A stretch of 64,000 nt of DNA, from assembly GCF_003269035.1 (NCBI RefSeq), contig NZ_QLTK01000001.1, positions 372,001 to 436,000 of the forward strand, written 5' to 3'. Within the stretch, counting starts at the first letter, position 1. Every line of letters starts with the position of its first letter. Source of the DNA: Paraburkholderia bryophila (GTDB taxonomy: Bacteria > Pseudomonadota > Gammaproteobacteria > Burkholderiales > Burkholderiaceae). Below, one piece after another: positions 24,174-38,360 of this stretch. Under the pieces are notes generated by a model. The model saw only the letters and a program-made list of their open reading frames with translations. It was not told the origin of the DNA and made no database searches. The translations under genes and the position numbers were made by a program.

Positions 24174-27100
24174 CTAAACGATATTCTGGGCGAAACCGGC
24201 AGCCGATTCCATGTCGACGGCCACGATTCGCGACACGCCCTGTTCCTGCATGGTCACGCCGATCAACTGCTGGGCCATTTCCATCGCGATCTTGTTGTGC
24301 GAAATAAACAGGAATTGGGTCTTGTCCGACATTGCCCGCACGAGGTTCGCGAAACGTTCCGTGTTGGCGTCGTCGAGCGGCGCATCCACTTCGTCGAGCA
24401 GACAGAACGGCGCCGGATTCAACTGGAACATCGCGAACACCAGCGCCGTGGCGGTCAGTGCTTTCTCACCGCCCGACAGCAGGTGAATCGTCGAATTCTT
24501 CTTGCCCGGCGGTTGCGCCATCACCTGCACGCCGGCGTCGAGAATTTCGTCGCCGGTCATGATCAGCTTCGCCTGGCCGCCGCCGAACAGACGCGGGAAC
24601 AGTTCGCCGAAGTGATGATTCACCTGGTCGAAGGTGCCTTGCAACAGCGTGCGCGTTTCCGCGTCGATCTTGCGGATGGCGTCTTCGAGCGTTTCGATCG
24701 CGCTGTTCAGGTCGGCCGATTGCGCGTCGAGGAAACTCTTGCGCTCGGTCGCCGCCTTCAGTTCGTCCAGCGCGGCCATGTTGACCGGACCCAGCGCCGC
24801 GATCGCGTTGTTGATGCGTGTCACTTCGCCTTGCAGGTACGACGGCTTCATGTCCGGCGTGAGCTTGGCCTGCAACTCGGCTTCATCGACCCCGGCCGCG
24901 GCCAGTTGTTCGATGAACTGTTCGCCGTTCAGGCGCGCCGCCTGTTCCTTCAACTGCAATTCGTTGATGCGGTCGCGCAGCGGCTGCAACGCGCGCTCGG
25001 TCGTGAGACGGGTTTCGTCCGCGGCGCGCAGTTTGGCGGTCAGATCGTCGAGTTCGAGGCGCGCGGCATGCAGCGCTTCTTCCTTGACCGCGCGAATGTC
25101 GAGCGCGTCCTGCAGACCGGTGTGCGCGGTCTGCTCGTTGATCGTTTCGAGCTCGCCACGTGCGTCTTCCAGCGAACCCGCCACGCGCTCGCTCTGCTCG
25201 TGCGCGACCTGGATGCTGCGCTTCAATTCCTCGATGCGGTTCGCCATGTTGCGCGCGGCGAAACGCGCGTCGGTGGCGCCACGATCGAGATCGCGCGCCT
25301 GACCGCGCGCGGCGGTGAGCTGTTCGTCGAGCGCTTCGAACGCCAGTTGATGATCTTCGAAACGCGCCTGCAATTCGGCGAGCTCGCCGTCGTGACGCTC
25401 GAAGTTCGCTTCCGATTCCGCGCGCATGGCGCGCTGCTCTTCGATCTGCGCGGTGATCTCCGCGAGTTCTTCGCGGATCTGCGTGCTGCGCTGCGTGTAA
25501 CGTTCGTGCGCCTGGGTGAGCTTGAGCACGTCCATCTGCAACGCGTGCACGCGCTGCGTGGCGCGCTCGGCCTGCTGGCGCACGTCGGTCAGCGCTTGCG
25601 CGGCTTGCGTGTGAGCGGCTTCGGCGCGGATCGCGGCAGCCTTCGCCTCGTCGGCGAGCAACGCCTGCGCGCGCACCTGGCGGCCGAGATTTTCGATTTC
25701 CTGCTGACGCGCCAGCATGCCGGCCTGTTCGGAGTCGGCGGCATACAACTGCACGCCGACGCGCGTCACCACGTGACCCGCCTTGACGACGAACGAACCG
25801 CCTTCCGGCAATTGCGAGCGCATCGCCAAAGCCTGCTGCAGATCGTCGGCGACGAACGCGAGGCCCAGCCAGTCGTTCAACACCGCGCGGATGCCGGCGT
25901 CGTCGATCCGCACGAGTGACAACAATGGCCGCAACGCGGCCGGCGCGGCGACCGGCTGACCGGCCGCAGGCGGTGCGTAAAACGCAAGCTTGGCGGGCGG
26001 CGCGTCGGTCGCGAAGGCCTTGACCCAGTCGAGGTTCGACACTTCGAGCGCGGCGAGCCGCTCGCGCAGCACGGATTCCAACGCGGCTTCCCAGCCGGCT
26101 TCGACGTGCAGCTTCTTCCACAGACGCGGCAGGCCGCCCAGTTCGTGCTTTTCGAGCCACGGCTGGATCTTGCCTTCGGTCTGGACGTTTTCCTGCAGTT
26201 GCCTGAGCGCGGCGAGGCGCGCGTCGAGCTGATGAATCTGCGCGCTTTCCGACTGCACGCGCTCCTGCGCGGCGCGCCGTTCGCCGTCGAGGCGCGGCAG
26301 CGTTTCCTGCGCGTCCGCCAGACGCGCCTGCGCGTCGTGCAGGACTTCTTCGTGCTCGGCGAGCTCCATGCGCAGGTCTTCGAGCTGGGCTTCGTCGGGG
26401 GCGTCGAGACCGCCCGATTCTGTTTTCAGCCGCTCGTGACGCTGCTGCAGTTGCTGCAATTGCTGGTCGGCATTGCGCTGATGCGCGGCTTCGAGCTTGA
26501 GTGCCTGTTCGGTCTGCGCAATGCCGCCGCGCTCGGCGTTCAGTTCGGTTTGAGCGTCGCGCCAGCGCGCTTCGAGCGCGGGCATCGCGTCGTGCTTGGC
26601 GGCGGCTTCGTCTTCGGCGAGCGCGGCCTTTTCCTCGGCGACGGCCAGTTGCTCTTCGGCGTCTTCGAGATCGTCTTGCGCTTTTTGCGCCTGCGACTGC
26701 CACTGCTCACGCTGCGCGGTCAGCGCGGCGATCTGTGCCTGCACGCGATTGCGCGATTCGACGATGAACTTGATCTCGGCTTCGAGCCGGCTGACTTCCG
26801 CGTTCGCCTCGTAGAGCGCGCCTTGCGCACCCTGCATGGCGTCGTTCGCCGAATAATGCGCGACGCGCAGCGTTTCGAGCTGCGCTTCGACTTCGCGCAG
26901 CTTCGCGGTTTGCGCTTCGAGGTCGATCTGCGCCTGTTCGATCGCGCGCTGCTGACGTTCCTGCTCGCCGCCCGCTTCGTTTTTGCGCAACAGCCACAAG
27001 AGACGCTGCTTCTCTTCGCCGTCGGTTTGCAGGTCTTTGTATCGGGTCGCGACGATCGCCTGCGCTTCCAGCTTCTCGAGATTCGCGCCGAGCTCACGGA

Positions 27101-27692
27101 CGATATCCTCGACCCGCGTCAGATTCTCGCGCGTGTCGTGCAGGCGGTTCTCGGTTTCGCGGCGGCGTTCCTTGTACTTGGACACGCCCGCGGCTTCCTC
27201 GAGGAACACGCGCAGCTCTTCGGGCTTGGCCTCGATCAGGCGCGCGATCATGCCCTGCCCGATGATCGCGTACGCACGCGGCCCGAGGCCGGTGCCGAGG
27301 AAGATGTCCTGAATGTCGCGGCGACGCGCCGGCAGATTGTTGATGTAGTAGCTCGATGTGCCGTCGCGCGTGAGCACGCGCTTCACGGCGATTTCGGCAT
27401 ACTGGCCCCACTGCCCGGCGGCGCGGCCGTCGGCGTTGTCGAACACGAGTTCGACGCTGGCGCGGCTACCCGGCTTGCGCGCGGTCGAGCCATTGAAGAT
27501 CACGTCCTGCATCGACTCGCCGCGCAGCTCGGAAGCGCGCGATTCGCCGAGCACCCAGCGCACGGCGTCGATGATGTTGGACTTGCCGCATCCATTCGGT
27601 CCGACCACGCCGACTAGCTGGCCCGGAACCTGGAAATGCGTGGGATCGACGAATGACTTGAAGCCAGCGAGTTTGATCGAGGTCAGACGCAC
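24174..27692 (-). CDS. smc: Chromosome segregation protein SMC
   Basis: An ATP-driven condensin that organises the chromosome with ScpA/ScpB (not in this window). The 1172-aa protein has Walker A GPNGCGKSN at 31-39, two long coiled-coil arms rich in Glu/Gln/Ala/Arg, and a hinge around 510-670. At the C-terminus are the ABC signature LLSGGEKALTATA (around 1071) and Walker B FCLLDEVDAPLDD. The start is a GTG (27692), giving MRLTSIKLAGFKSF, the typical SMC start. It is followed by zipA on the same strand after 118 bp. Confidence 0.98.
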   Translation of the reverse strand: MRLTSIKLAGFKSFVDPTHFQVPGQLVGVVGPNGCGKSNIIDAVRWVLGESRASELRGESMQDVIFNGSTARKPGSRASVELVFDNADGRAAGQWGQYAEIAVKRVLTRDGTSSYYINNLPARRRDIQDIFLGTGLGPRAYAIIGQGMIARLIEAKPEELRVFLEEAAGVSKYKERRRETENRLHDTRENLTRVEDIVRELGANLEKLEAQAIVATRYKDLQTDGEEKQRLLWLLRKNEAGGEQERQQRAIEQAQIDLEAQTAKLREVEAQLETLRVAHYSANDAMQGAQGALYEANAEVSRLEAEIKFIVESRNRVQAQIAALTAQREQWQSQAQKAQDDLEDAEEQLAVAEEKAALAEDEAAAKHDAMPALEARWRDAQTELNAERGGIAQTEQALKLEAAHQRNADQQLQQLQQRHERLKTESGGLDAPDEAQLEDLRMELAEHEEVLHDAQARLADAQETLPRLDGERRAAQERVQSESAQIHQLDARLAALRQLQENVQTEGKIQPWLEKHELGGLPRLWKKLHVEAGWEAALESVLRERLAALEVSNLDWVKAFATDAPPAKLAFYAPPAAGQPVAAPAALRPLLSLVRIDDAGIRAVLNDWLGLAFVADDLQQALAMRSQLPEGGSFVVKAGHVVTRVGVQLYAADSEQAGMLARQQEIENLGRQVRAQALLADEAKAAAIRAEAAHTQAAQALTDVRQQAERATQRVHALQMDVLKLTQAHERYTQRSTQIREELAEITAQIEEQRAMRAESEANFERHDGELAELQARFEDHQLAFEALDEQLTAARGQARDLDRGATDARFAARNMANRIEELKRSIQVAHEQSERVAGSLEDARGELETINEQTAHTGLQDALDIRAVKEEALHAARLELDDLTAKLRAADETRLTTERALQPLRDRINELQLKEQAARLNGEQFIEQLAAAGVDEAELQAKLTPDMKPSYLQGEVTRINNAIAALGPVNMAALDELKAATERKSFLDAQSADLNSAIETLEDAIRKIDAETRTLLQGTFDQVNHHFGELFPRLFGGGQAKLIMTGDEILDAGVQVMAQPPGKKNSTIHLLSGGEKALTATALVFAMFQLNPAPFCLLDEVDAPLDDANTERFANLVRAMSDKTQFLFISHNKIAMEMAQQLIGVTMQEQGVSRIVAVDMESAAGFAQNIV

Positions 27693-27807
27693 GGCGATTT
27701 CGCTGTTTGAAAAGGGAAAAAAATAGGTGGCTCGCGAAGGCCGCGCCGGCCGTTCGCCGTTACTGCGGCGTGGCCCGCGACCCGCTTCGAACCCTCGGAA
27801 TACGGCG

Positions 27808-27838
27808 GCCGGCTACCCGCGTTCACGCGGGCGCCGGC
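27808..27838. repeat. Stem-loop between the transporter gene and smc
   Basis: GCCGGC (27808-27813) and CCCGCG (27816-27821) pair with CGCGGG (27826-27831) and GCCGGC (27833-27838). The hairpin has a TTCA loop and a small asymmetric bulge. It lies 14 bp before the transporter stop end, in the spacer upstream of smc. No U-run follows, so it is not a standard intrinsic terminator. Confidence 0.6.
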
Positions 27839-27851
27839 TAATGAGGGGCAA

Positions 27852-28838
27852 TCATACCATCGCACGTGGGCGGTTTTTGCCGTCCTTACGGTCGGCTTCC
27901 TGCTGGTCGGCGGAGCTCGTGTCTTCGCTGGCGGGATCGGGCGGCATCGACCTGGTCCGATGCACCCAGCTGGACAGCGCCGAGGCCAGCACGATGCACG
28001 CGCCGCCGGCCCATTCGCGCGGCCCCGGCGACTCGCCGGCGAACAGCCACGCAGACAACGCCGTCACGACGATCTCGAACAGCATGATGATCGACGCCCG
28101 GTTGGCCGGCACGCGTGCGAGGCCGTATTGCACCAGCATATTGTTCGACGCGAGCAGCAAACCGAGGCCGAGCACCAGCAGCCCGGCCGTGCCCAGATGC
28201 GCGCCGGTGGGCGGCGTGGGCATCGCTTCGAACAGCGACGCGCAGGCGCTGAAAATAGCCGCGCCGCCGAAAATCGTCGCGGTGCGCATTTCCGGCTTCA
28301 TCTCGGGCAGCACGCGGCTGGTCTTCAGGATCAGCACGTTGCTCATCGCGAAGCCCATGCCGCCTGCGAGACCCGCCCATTCGGCGAGATTGCCCGGCAC
28401 CGGAATCCCCAATTGCGGCGACCACAGCATGGTCATCGCGCCGGCCAGCGACAGCGCGGCGAGACCCGCGCCCGCCCACGTCAGCCGTTCATGCAGGATG
28501 AAATGCGCAAACAGCGCGGTCCAGGCCGGGGTGAGATAGAACAGCAGCAGCACGCGCATCACCTGGCCGTGAATCGAGCCCCACACGAAGCCGAGATTGG
28601 TGACGCCGGCGGCCAGGGCCAAGGCCGGCAGCAGCCAATGCCAGCGCACCGTCCTGAGCGCGCGAAAGCGCACCAGCAACACGAACAGACAGCCGGCGGC
28701 GCTGGTCAGCGCGCTGGCCGCCGTGCCGGTGACGCCGAGCGCCGCGAGCATGCGCAGCGGATACCAGATCATTCCCCACACCGATGCGCCCAGCATGATC
28801 GCGAGCGTCGGCCAGCCATTGCGAAGCCAGTTGGTCAT
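27852..28838 (-). CDS. DMT-superfamily (EamA-like) membrane transporter
   Basis: A 328-aa protein made almost wholly of hydrophobic segments, about ten membrane helices arranged as two EamA-type halves (about 10-145 and 155-300). Features include GFVWGSIHGQVMRVLLLFYLT and ERLTWAGAGLAALSLAGA. EamA proteins export small metabolites such as amino acids; the substrate cannot be read from sequence. It is divergent from dapC across a 429-bp region. The C-terminus is hydrophilic and charged (DRKDGKNRPRAMV). Confidence 0.9.
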   Translation of the reverse strand: MTNWLRNGWPTLAIMLGASVWGMIWYPLRMLAALGVTGTAASALTSAAGCLFVLLVRFRALRTVRWHWLLPALALAAGVTNLGFVWGSIHGQVMRVLLLFYLTPAWTALFAHFILHERLTWAGAGLAALSLAGAMTMLWSPQLGIPVPGNLAEWAGLAGGMGFAMSNVLILKTSRVLPEMKPEMRTATIFGGAAIFSACASLFEAMPTPPTGAHLGTAGLLVLGLGLLLASNNMLVQYGLARVPANRASIIMLFEIVVTALSAWLFAGESPGPREWAGGACIVLASALSSWVHRTRSMPPDPASEDTSSADQQEADRKDGKNRPRAMV

Positions 28839-29267
28839 GATGCGGAGCTCCAGGCGGTGTGGCGGGCGGCGTAATTTGCCCGAGTGGGCGTCGCCGTGCG
28901 CGATGCGAGGTTGCCGCCGGCGGTGCGCGGCACATGACCCGCGAACCGGCTCGTGGGATTGCCCGTAGTTTGGCTATGACGGACTGCGGCGTTCTCGCGC
29001 CTGCGTGCTCCGAATGTCTCCAGGACTGTTGCGACCATTGCTGCTCCTGCTTCTCTCTTGCGCGAACCGTCGGCGGTTCGCGTCGTTCCCGCTGCAACGC
29101 ATTCGCTGCGCCGCCTGGCGGGTTGCGCCACGCTATAATCATCTGCTCGCCGCTGCTGCATGGCGTTTTGCTGGCGTTTTGCGCATTTTCCGTACGCCTT
29201 GCTGCCTGCATGTCCGGCTTCCTGCACCATCCGTCTGCGCCCATCCTCGATCAGGCTCGTCCGCCCA
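28839..29267. other. Divergent control region between the transporter and dapC
   Basis: About 429 bp with no credible gene. A perfect -10-like TATAAT lies at 29134-29139 on the plus strand, about 130 bp before the dapC GTG start, but no good -35 was found at 16-18 bp. The transporter side shows no clear promoter. The dapC open frame extends upstream to 29160 and is not family-like there. Confidence 0.55.
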
Positions 29268-30485
29268 GTGAATCCGCTACTCGACTCCCTCCAGCCCTAC
29301 CCGTTCGAAAAGCTGCGCGCGCTTTTCAAAGACGTCACGCCGGCCGCAGGCCTTGCGCATATCAGCTTCGGGATCGGCGAACCGAAACATCCCACGCCCG
29401 CCTTGATTCGCGACGCCGTGATCGCCGCGCTCGGCGGCCTGGCCACGTATCCGGCCACGCTCGGTTCGCCGGCCTTGCGCGAGTCGATCGCGCAGTGGGT
29501 CACGCAGCGCTACACCCTGCCGCCGGTCGATCCGGCCACCCAGGTGCTGCCAGTGGCGGGCTCGCGCGAGGCGCTGTTCGCGCTCGCGCAGACCGTGCTC
29601 GACCCGCGCCGCGATCCTGACGGCGAGCCTGCGATCGTACTCTGTCCGAACCCGTTCTACCAAATCTACGAAGGCGCGGCGATTCTCGCCGGCGCGCAGC
29701 CGTACTTCGTGAATAGCGACCCGGCGCGCAACTTCGCCTGCGACTATTCGGCGGTGCCGGACGCCATCTGGGCACGCACGCAACTGCTGTACGTGTGCTC
29801 GCCGGGCAACCCGACCGGCGCCGTGCTCACGCTGGAGGACTGGCGCGAACTGTTCGCGCTGTCGGACCGCTACGGCTTCGTGATCGCCTCGGACGAGTGC
29901 TACTCTGAAATCTATTTCGACGAAGCCAACCCGCCGCTCGGCGGCCTGGAAGCCGCGCACCGGCTCGGCCGCGGCTTCGATCGGCTGGTCATGCTGTCGA
30001 GCCTGTCCAAGCGTTCGAACGTGCCGGGCATGCGCTCGGGGTTCGTAGCCGGCGACGCGGCGATCCTCAAGGACTTCCTGCTATACCGGACATACCACGG
30101 CGCGGCCTTGTCGACCGTGTTCCAGAGTGCCAGCATCGCGGCCTGGAACGACGAAGCGCACGTGCGCGAGAACCGCGCGAAGTACCGGCAGAAGTTTTCC
30201 ACCGTCACGCCGATGCTCGCCGAGGTGCTCGACGTGCGCCTGCCGGACGCCGCGTTCTACCTGTGGGCGGACGTCTCGCGCACGGGTCTGACGGACACCG
30301 AGTTCGCCCAGCGTCTCTACGCCGACTATAATGTGACGGTTCTGCCGGGCTCGTTCCTCGCGCGCACCGCGCACGGCGTGAACCCCGGTCGCAATTTCGT
30401 CCGCATGGCGCTGGTCGCCGACGTCGACGAATGCACGCAAGGCGCACAGCGCATCGTCGATTTTTGCCGCGCGCTCGCGGGTTGA
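29268..30485 (+). CDS. dapC: N-succinyldiaminopimelate aminotransferase (DapC)
   Basis: A class I/II PLP aminotransferase of the succinylase branch of lysine/DAP synthesis, converting N-succinyl-2-amino-6-ketopimelate to N-succinyl-DAP. The 405-aa protein uses a GTG start ([17 protein letters not shown]); residues encoded upstream are not family-like. Landmarks are NPTGA ([10 protein letters not shown]), the PLP region SDECYSE and the Schiff-base lysine Lys248 in [15 protein letters not shown]. It is followed by dapD after 89 bp, which supports the DapC assignment over a generic aminotransferase. Confidence 0.92.
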   Translation: MNPLLDSLQPYPFEKLRALFKDVTPAAGLAHISFGIGEPKHPTPALIRDAVIAALGGLATYPATLGSPALRESIAQWVTQRYTLPPVDPATQVLPVAGSREALFALAQTVLDPRRDPDGEPAIVLCPNPFYQIYEGAAILAGAQPYFVNSDPARNFACDYSAVPDAIWARTQLLYVCSPGNPTGAVLTLEDWRELFALSDRYGFVIASDECYSEIYFDEANPPLGGLEAAHRLGRGFDRLVMLSSLSKRSNVPGMRSGFVAGDAAILKDFLLYRTYHGAALSTVFQSASIAAWNDEAHVRENRAKYRQKFSTVTPMLAEVLDVRLPDAAFYLWADVSRTGLTDTEFAQRLYADYNVTVLPGSFLARTAHGVNPGRNFVRMALVADVDECTQGAQRIVDFCRALAG

Positions 30486-30574
30486 GTCCGCTTCGCGACG
30501 TTTCAGAGTCCGGGCGGGCGCCCCGCGCATCGCACTCCCTTCTTCAGATTTCAACTCTTCAGAAAAGCACGCAT

Positions 30575-33032
<2,458 letters not shown>

Positions 33033-33049
33033 CCCAAGGACTATTTGCG

Positions 33050-33934
33050 ATGACGCTCCCGTTTTCCACTGTTCGCGACCTGCTGCGTTTCGCGGTGTCG
33101 CGCTTCAACCAGGCCGAGCTGTCGTTCGGTCATGGCTCGGTCAATGCCTACGACGAAGCCGCCTACCTCGTGCTGCATACGCTGCATCTGCCGCTCGATC
33201 TGCTGGAGCCATTTCTCGACGCGCGCCTGAGCGCGGCCGAGATCGACGCCGTGCTGAACGTGATCGAACGCCGCGCCAGCGAACGCGTGCCGGCCGCGTA
33301 CATCACGCAGGAAGCATGGATGCACGGCTTCCGCTTTTACGTCGACGAGCGCGTGATCGTGCCGCGTTCGTTCATCGGCGAATTGCTGCAGGACGGCTTG
33401 CAGCCGTACGTGGCGGATCCCGAGCAGGTGAGCGCGGTGCTCGAGCTGTGCACCGGTTCCGGTTGCCTCGCGATCCTCGCGGCGAACGCGTTCCCGAACG
33501 CGGATATCGACGCGGTCGACCTGTCGGCGCCGGCGCTCGAAGTCGCCACGCGCAACGTGACTGACTACAAGCTGGAGGACCGCATCGCGCTGTTCGAAGG
33601 CGATCTGTACACGCCGCTCGCCGAGCGCCGCTACGACGTGATCATCAGCAACCCGCCGTATGTCAACGCCACCTCGATGCAGGAACTGCCGGCGGAATAC
33701 AAGCACGAACCGGACATGGCGCTGGCGGGCGGCGCCGACGGCATGGACATCGTGCGGCGAATCATTGCGCAGGCACGCAACTGGCTGACGGACGACGGCG
33801 TGCTGGTCATCGAGATCGGTAACGAGCGGGCGAACGTCGAAGCGGCCTTCGGCGGTCTCGAACTGGTCTGGCTATCGACCAGCGCCGGCGACGACAACGT
33901 ATTCCTGATCCAGGCCGCAGATCTGCCGGTTTGA
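33050..33934 (+). CDS. prmB: 50S ribosomal protein L3 N(5)-glutamine methyltransferase PrmB
   Basis: Methylates Gln150-equivalent of ribosomal protein L3 using SAM. The 294-aa protein has the SAM motif LELCTGSGCLA (about 131-141), the acidic DIDAVDLS segment and the NPPY motif (201-204) typical of the HemK/PrmB family. The N-terminus FSTVRDLLRFAVSRFNQAELSFGHG matches PrmB rather than PrmC. The start at 33050 is 17 nt after dapE. Confidence 0.95.
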   Translation: MTLPFSTVRDLLRFAVSRFNQAELSFGHGSVNAYDEAAYLVLHTLHLPLDLLEPFLDARLSAAEIDAVLNVIERRASERVPAAYITQEAWMHGFRFYVDERVIVPRSFIGELLQDGLQPYVADPEQVSAVLELCTGSGCLAILAANAFPNADIDAVDLSAPALEVATRNVTDYKLEDRIALFEGDLYTPLAERRYDVIISNPPYVNATSMQELPAEYKHEPDMALAGGADGMDIVRRIIAQARNWLTDDGVLVIEIGNERANVEAAFGGLELVWLSTSAGDDNVFLIQAADLPV

Positions 33935-34176
33935 GCGGGTTTGCCTGAGCTGGTTTGCCTCAATCGGGCGGCGCAAGCGGCCATGCCTGCTTCTGCCGCG
34001 CGCGGCCATGGCGGCCCTTGCGACCGCGCCGGCCGCCACCTGTCACCCCGGCCGCGATTTCAAGGCGCGGCCCGAACACCCCCCAAAACACGCACGTTCG
34101 GTAAGATGAGCGCGGTCAGTTACCCGCCGCTCATCCACCCGGCTTGAGCCGCGTTTCGCCAACCCTTCGTCTGCCT

Positions 34177-35628
34177 ATGCAATTCGACCTGCTTCACGTC
34201 GGTCCGCTGGTCGCCCTCGCCCACCTTCTCGGCGTGATCGCGGCGTGCCACGCGATTCTCAACACGCGCACCTCGCAAGGGGCGATCGCGTGGGCCGTGT
34301 CGCTAGTCGCGATGCCTTATCTGACGCTGGTGCCGTACCTGTTCCTCGGCCGCAGCAAATTCGCCGGTTATGCCGACGCGCGCCGCGTCGAGAACGAACT
34401 GCTGCGCACGCGCGCGCATCCGCCGGAATGGGACAGGCGGGCTTCCTCCGCGGGACTGCCTACCCAGGAACTCGGCGCCCGGCTCGTGCATTCGCTCACG
34501 CGGCTCGGCGGCATGCCGTTCCTGCCGGGCAATTCGGTGCGCACGCTGGTGAACGGCGCGGCGACGTTCGAAGCCATTTTCGAAGCGATCGAAAACGCGC
34601 GTCACTATGTGATCGTGCAATTCTTCATTGTTCGCGACGACGCGCTCGGCGACATGCTCAAGGACGCGCTGATCGCGAAAGCGCAGCAAGGCGTGCGCGT
34701 GTACTTCCTGTACGACAGCATCGGCAGTTTCGATCTGCCGCACCGCTACGTGGCGGCGCTACGCGCGGCCGGCGTGGAGACGCATCCGTTCGCGACCAAC
34801 CGGCGCTTCGTGAACCGTCTGCAACTGAACTTCCGCAATCACCGCAAGATCGTTTCGGTGGACGGCGAACGTGCGTTTGTCGGCGGCCATAACGTGGGCG
34901 TCGAATATCTGGGCAGCAAGCCGCCCTTGTCGCCGTGGCGCGATACGCATATCGAAGTGCGCGGCCCGGCGGTCGCCAGCATTCAGTTCGTGTTCACCGA
35001 AGACTGGCACTGGGCCACCCAGCAATTGCCCGAATTCGACATGCCGGCAGAGCCCCCGGCCGATCAGAGCGCGAGCCAGGGCATGCATTGTCTCGTGGTA
35101 CCGAGCGGACCGGCCGACAAGCAGGAGACCTGCTCGCTATTCTTCGTCGAGGCGATCAATGCGGCGCGCGAGCGGATCTGGATCACCACGCCTTACCTCG
35201 TTCCCGACGAAGCCGTGTTCGCCGCGTTGCGGCTCGCGGTGCTGCGCGGCGTGGACGTGCGCATTCTGATTCCCAGCCGGCGCGATCACCGCGTGGTATT
35301 CACCGCGTCGAAACTCTATGCGTACGATTCGGTGCGCGCGGGGATCCGCATCTTCCGGTATCAGCCGGGCTTCCTGCATCAGAAAGTGGTGCTGATCGAC
35401 AACGTGGCCGCGGCCATCGGCAGCGCGAATCTCGACAACCGCTCGTTCCGGCTGAACTTCGAAATCATGGTGCTGACCGTGGACCGCAGCTTTGCCAAAG
35501 AGGTCGAAGCGATGCTGCTGAACGACTTCGCCGAGTCGCGTGAAATCGACCGCACCGAGTATCGGAATGCGAGTGCGCTGCGCCGGGTGTTGATGCATGT
35601 GGCGCGACTGTTCTCGCCGGTGCTGTAG
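34177..35628 (+). CDS. cls: Cardiolipin synthase
   Basis: A phospholipase D-superfamily enzyme that makes cardiolipin from two phosphatidylglycerols at the inner membrane. The 483-aa protein has two N-terminal membrane segments (about 4-60), then two HKD catalytic motifs. The first is HRKIVSVDGERAFVGGHN (His222) and the second HQKVVLIDNVAAAIGSAN (His401). Both catalytic His/Lys/Asp sets are present. The start ATG at 34177 is used; an upstream TTG at 34144 would add 11 residues. The 242-bp spacer after prmB has a -10-like TAAGAT at 34102-34107 but no good -35. Confidence 0.93.
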   Translation: MQFDLLHVGPLVALAHLLGVIAACHAILNTRTSQGAIAWAVSLVAMPYLTLVPYLFLGRSKFAGYADARRVENELLRTRAHPPEWDRRASSAGLPTQELGARLVHSLTRLGGMPFLPGNSVRTLVNGAATFEAIFEAIENARHYVIVQFFIVRDDALGDMLKDALIAKAQQGVRVYFLYDSIGSFDLPHRYVAALRAAGVETHPFATNRRFVNRLQLNFRNHRKIVSVDGERAFVGGHNVGVEYLGSKPPLSPWRDTHIEVRGPAVASIQFVFTEDWHWATQQLPEFDMPAEPPADQSASQGMHCLVVPSGPADKQETCSLFFVEAINAARERIWITTPYLVPDEAVFAALRLAVLRGVDVRILIPSRRDHRVVFTASKLYAYDSVRAGIRIFRYQPGFLHQKVVLIDNVAAAIGSANLDNRSFRLNFEIMVLTVDRSFAKEVEAMLLNDFAESREIDRTEYRNASALRRVLMHVARLFSPVL

Positions 35629-35663
35629 GCGTCGCCCCGGTGGTTCGCCCGCGGCCGCGCGTT

Positions 35664-35705
35664 GCTTCGGCTTCGGCTTCGGCTTTGGCTTCAGTTTCGG
35701 CTTCG
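35664..35705 (+). repeat. Hexanucleotide tandem repeat (gcttcg)n between cls and the peroxidase gene
   Basis: Seven units of a 6-bp motif, three exact (gcttcg at 35664, 35670, 35676) and the rest with single changes. They lie in the non-coding space between two convergent genes. It is a simple slipped-strand repeat and codes for nothing supported. Confidence 0.85.
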
Positions 35706-35745
35706 GCGATTACAACGACCACGGCGCCGCTCCGCCGCCAGCCCG

Positions 35746-36225
35746 TCACAACTGCTTTTCAATGTCCTCGGTGATCGACTCAGGCTTGGTCAGCGGCGCG
35801 TAGCGCTTCACCACGCTGCCATCGCGGCCGATCAGGAACTTGGTGAAATTCCATTTGATCCCCTCGAGACCCAGCAGACCCGGCGCCTCTTCGGTCAGAT
35901 AGCGAAACAACGGATGCGCGTTCGCGCCGTTCACGTCGATCTTGTCGAACATCGGGAAGGTCACGCCGTAGTTCTTTTGACAGAAGTCGCCGATTGCCGA
36001 GGCGTCGCCCGGCTCCTGCTTGCCGAACTGGTTGCACGGAAAGCCGAGCACCGTCAGTCCGCGCGCCGCGTAAGTGTCGAACAGCTTCTGCAAGCCCGCA
36101 TACTGCGGCGTGAAGCCGCATTCGCTCGCCGTGTTGACGATCAGCAAAACCTTGCCTCGATACTGCTCGAGGCTCACTTCCTCGCCGCCGAGCGTATGTG
36201 CCGAAAAAGAGTAAATCGATGCCAT
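35746..36225 (-). CDS. Glutathione peroxidase (cysteine type)
   Basis: A thiol peroxidase of the GPx family that reduces peroxides, probably with thioredoxin or glutathione. The 159-aa protein has the motif VNTASECGFT with Cys36 as nucleophile, the GFPCNQFGKQEPG segment with the catalytic Gln, and the KWNFTKFLI segment with the catalytic Trp. A Cys replaces the selenocysteine of vertebrate GPx, normal for bacteria. Convergent with cls and divergent from the ABC-F gene. Cytoplasmic; no signal peptide. Confidence 0.96.
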   Translation of the reverse strand: MASIYSFSAHTLGGEEVSLEQYRGKVLLIVNTASECGFTPQYAGLQKLFDTYAARGLTVLGFPCNQFGKQEPGDASAIGDFCQKNYGVTFPMFDKIDVNGANAHPLFRYLTEEAPGLLGLEGIKWNFTKFLIGRDGSVVKRYAPLTKPESITEDIEKQL

Positions 36226-36361
36226 GTGTGCTCCCCCGTAAAAGCTGCCAGTCTATGCCAAAAGCCGCGCCGCAACAGTCGGCCGAATGGCCGATCCCCG
36301 TTGAGCGCCCGGTGTCCGCCCCGGCAGTCTAAAATAGCGTTTTTCTCCAGCCGGCCTCTTC

Positions 36362-38314
<1,953 letters not shown>

Positions 38315-38360
38315 CGGCAGGCGGATCTGGATCCGCGCCGGTAGCGACGGGAGGTTGGCC

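Noticed and set aside
24153..25919. 588-codon open frame opposite smc
   Set aside because: Antisense shadow of the SMC coiled coil; Arg/Val/Leu-rich repeats mirror the Glu/Gln/Ala-rich helices.
29160..29267. Longer N-terminus for DapC from an upstream ATG
   Set aside because: Those 36 residues are Cys/Phe/Arg-rich and unlike the family; the GTG at 29268 gives a normal start.
35746..36225. Selenocysteine in the glutathione peroxidase
   Set aside because: The active-site codon is a normal Cys codon (TGC-type) with no in-frame TGA; the motif is SECGFT.
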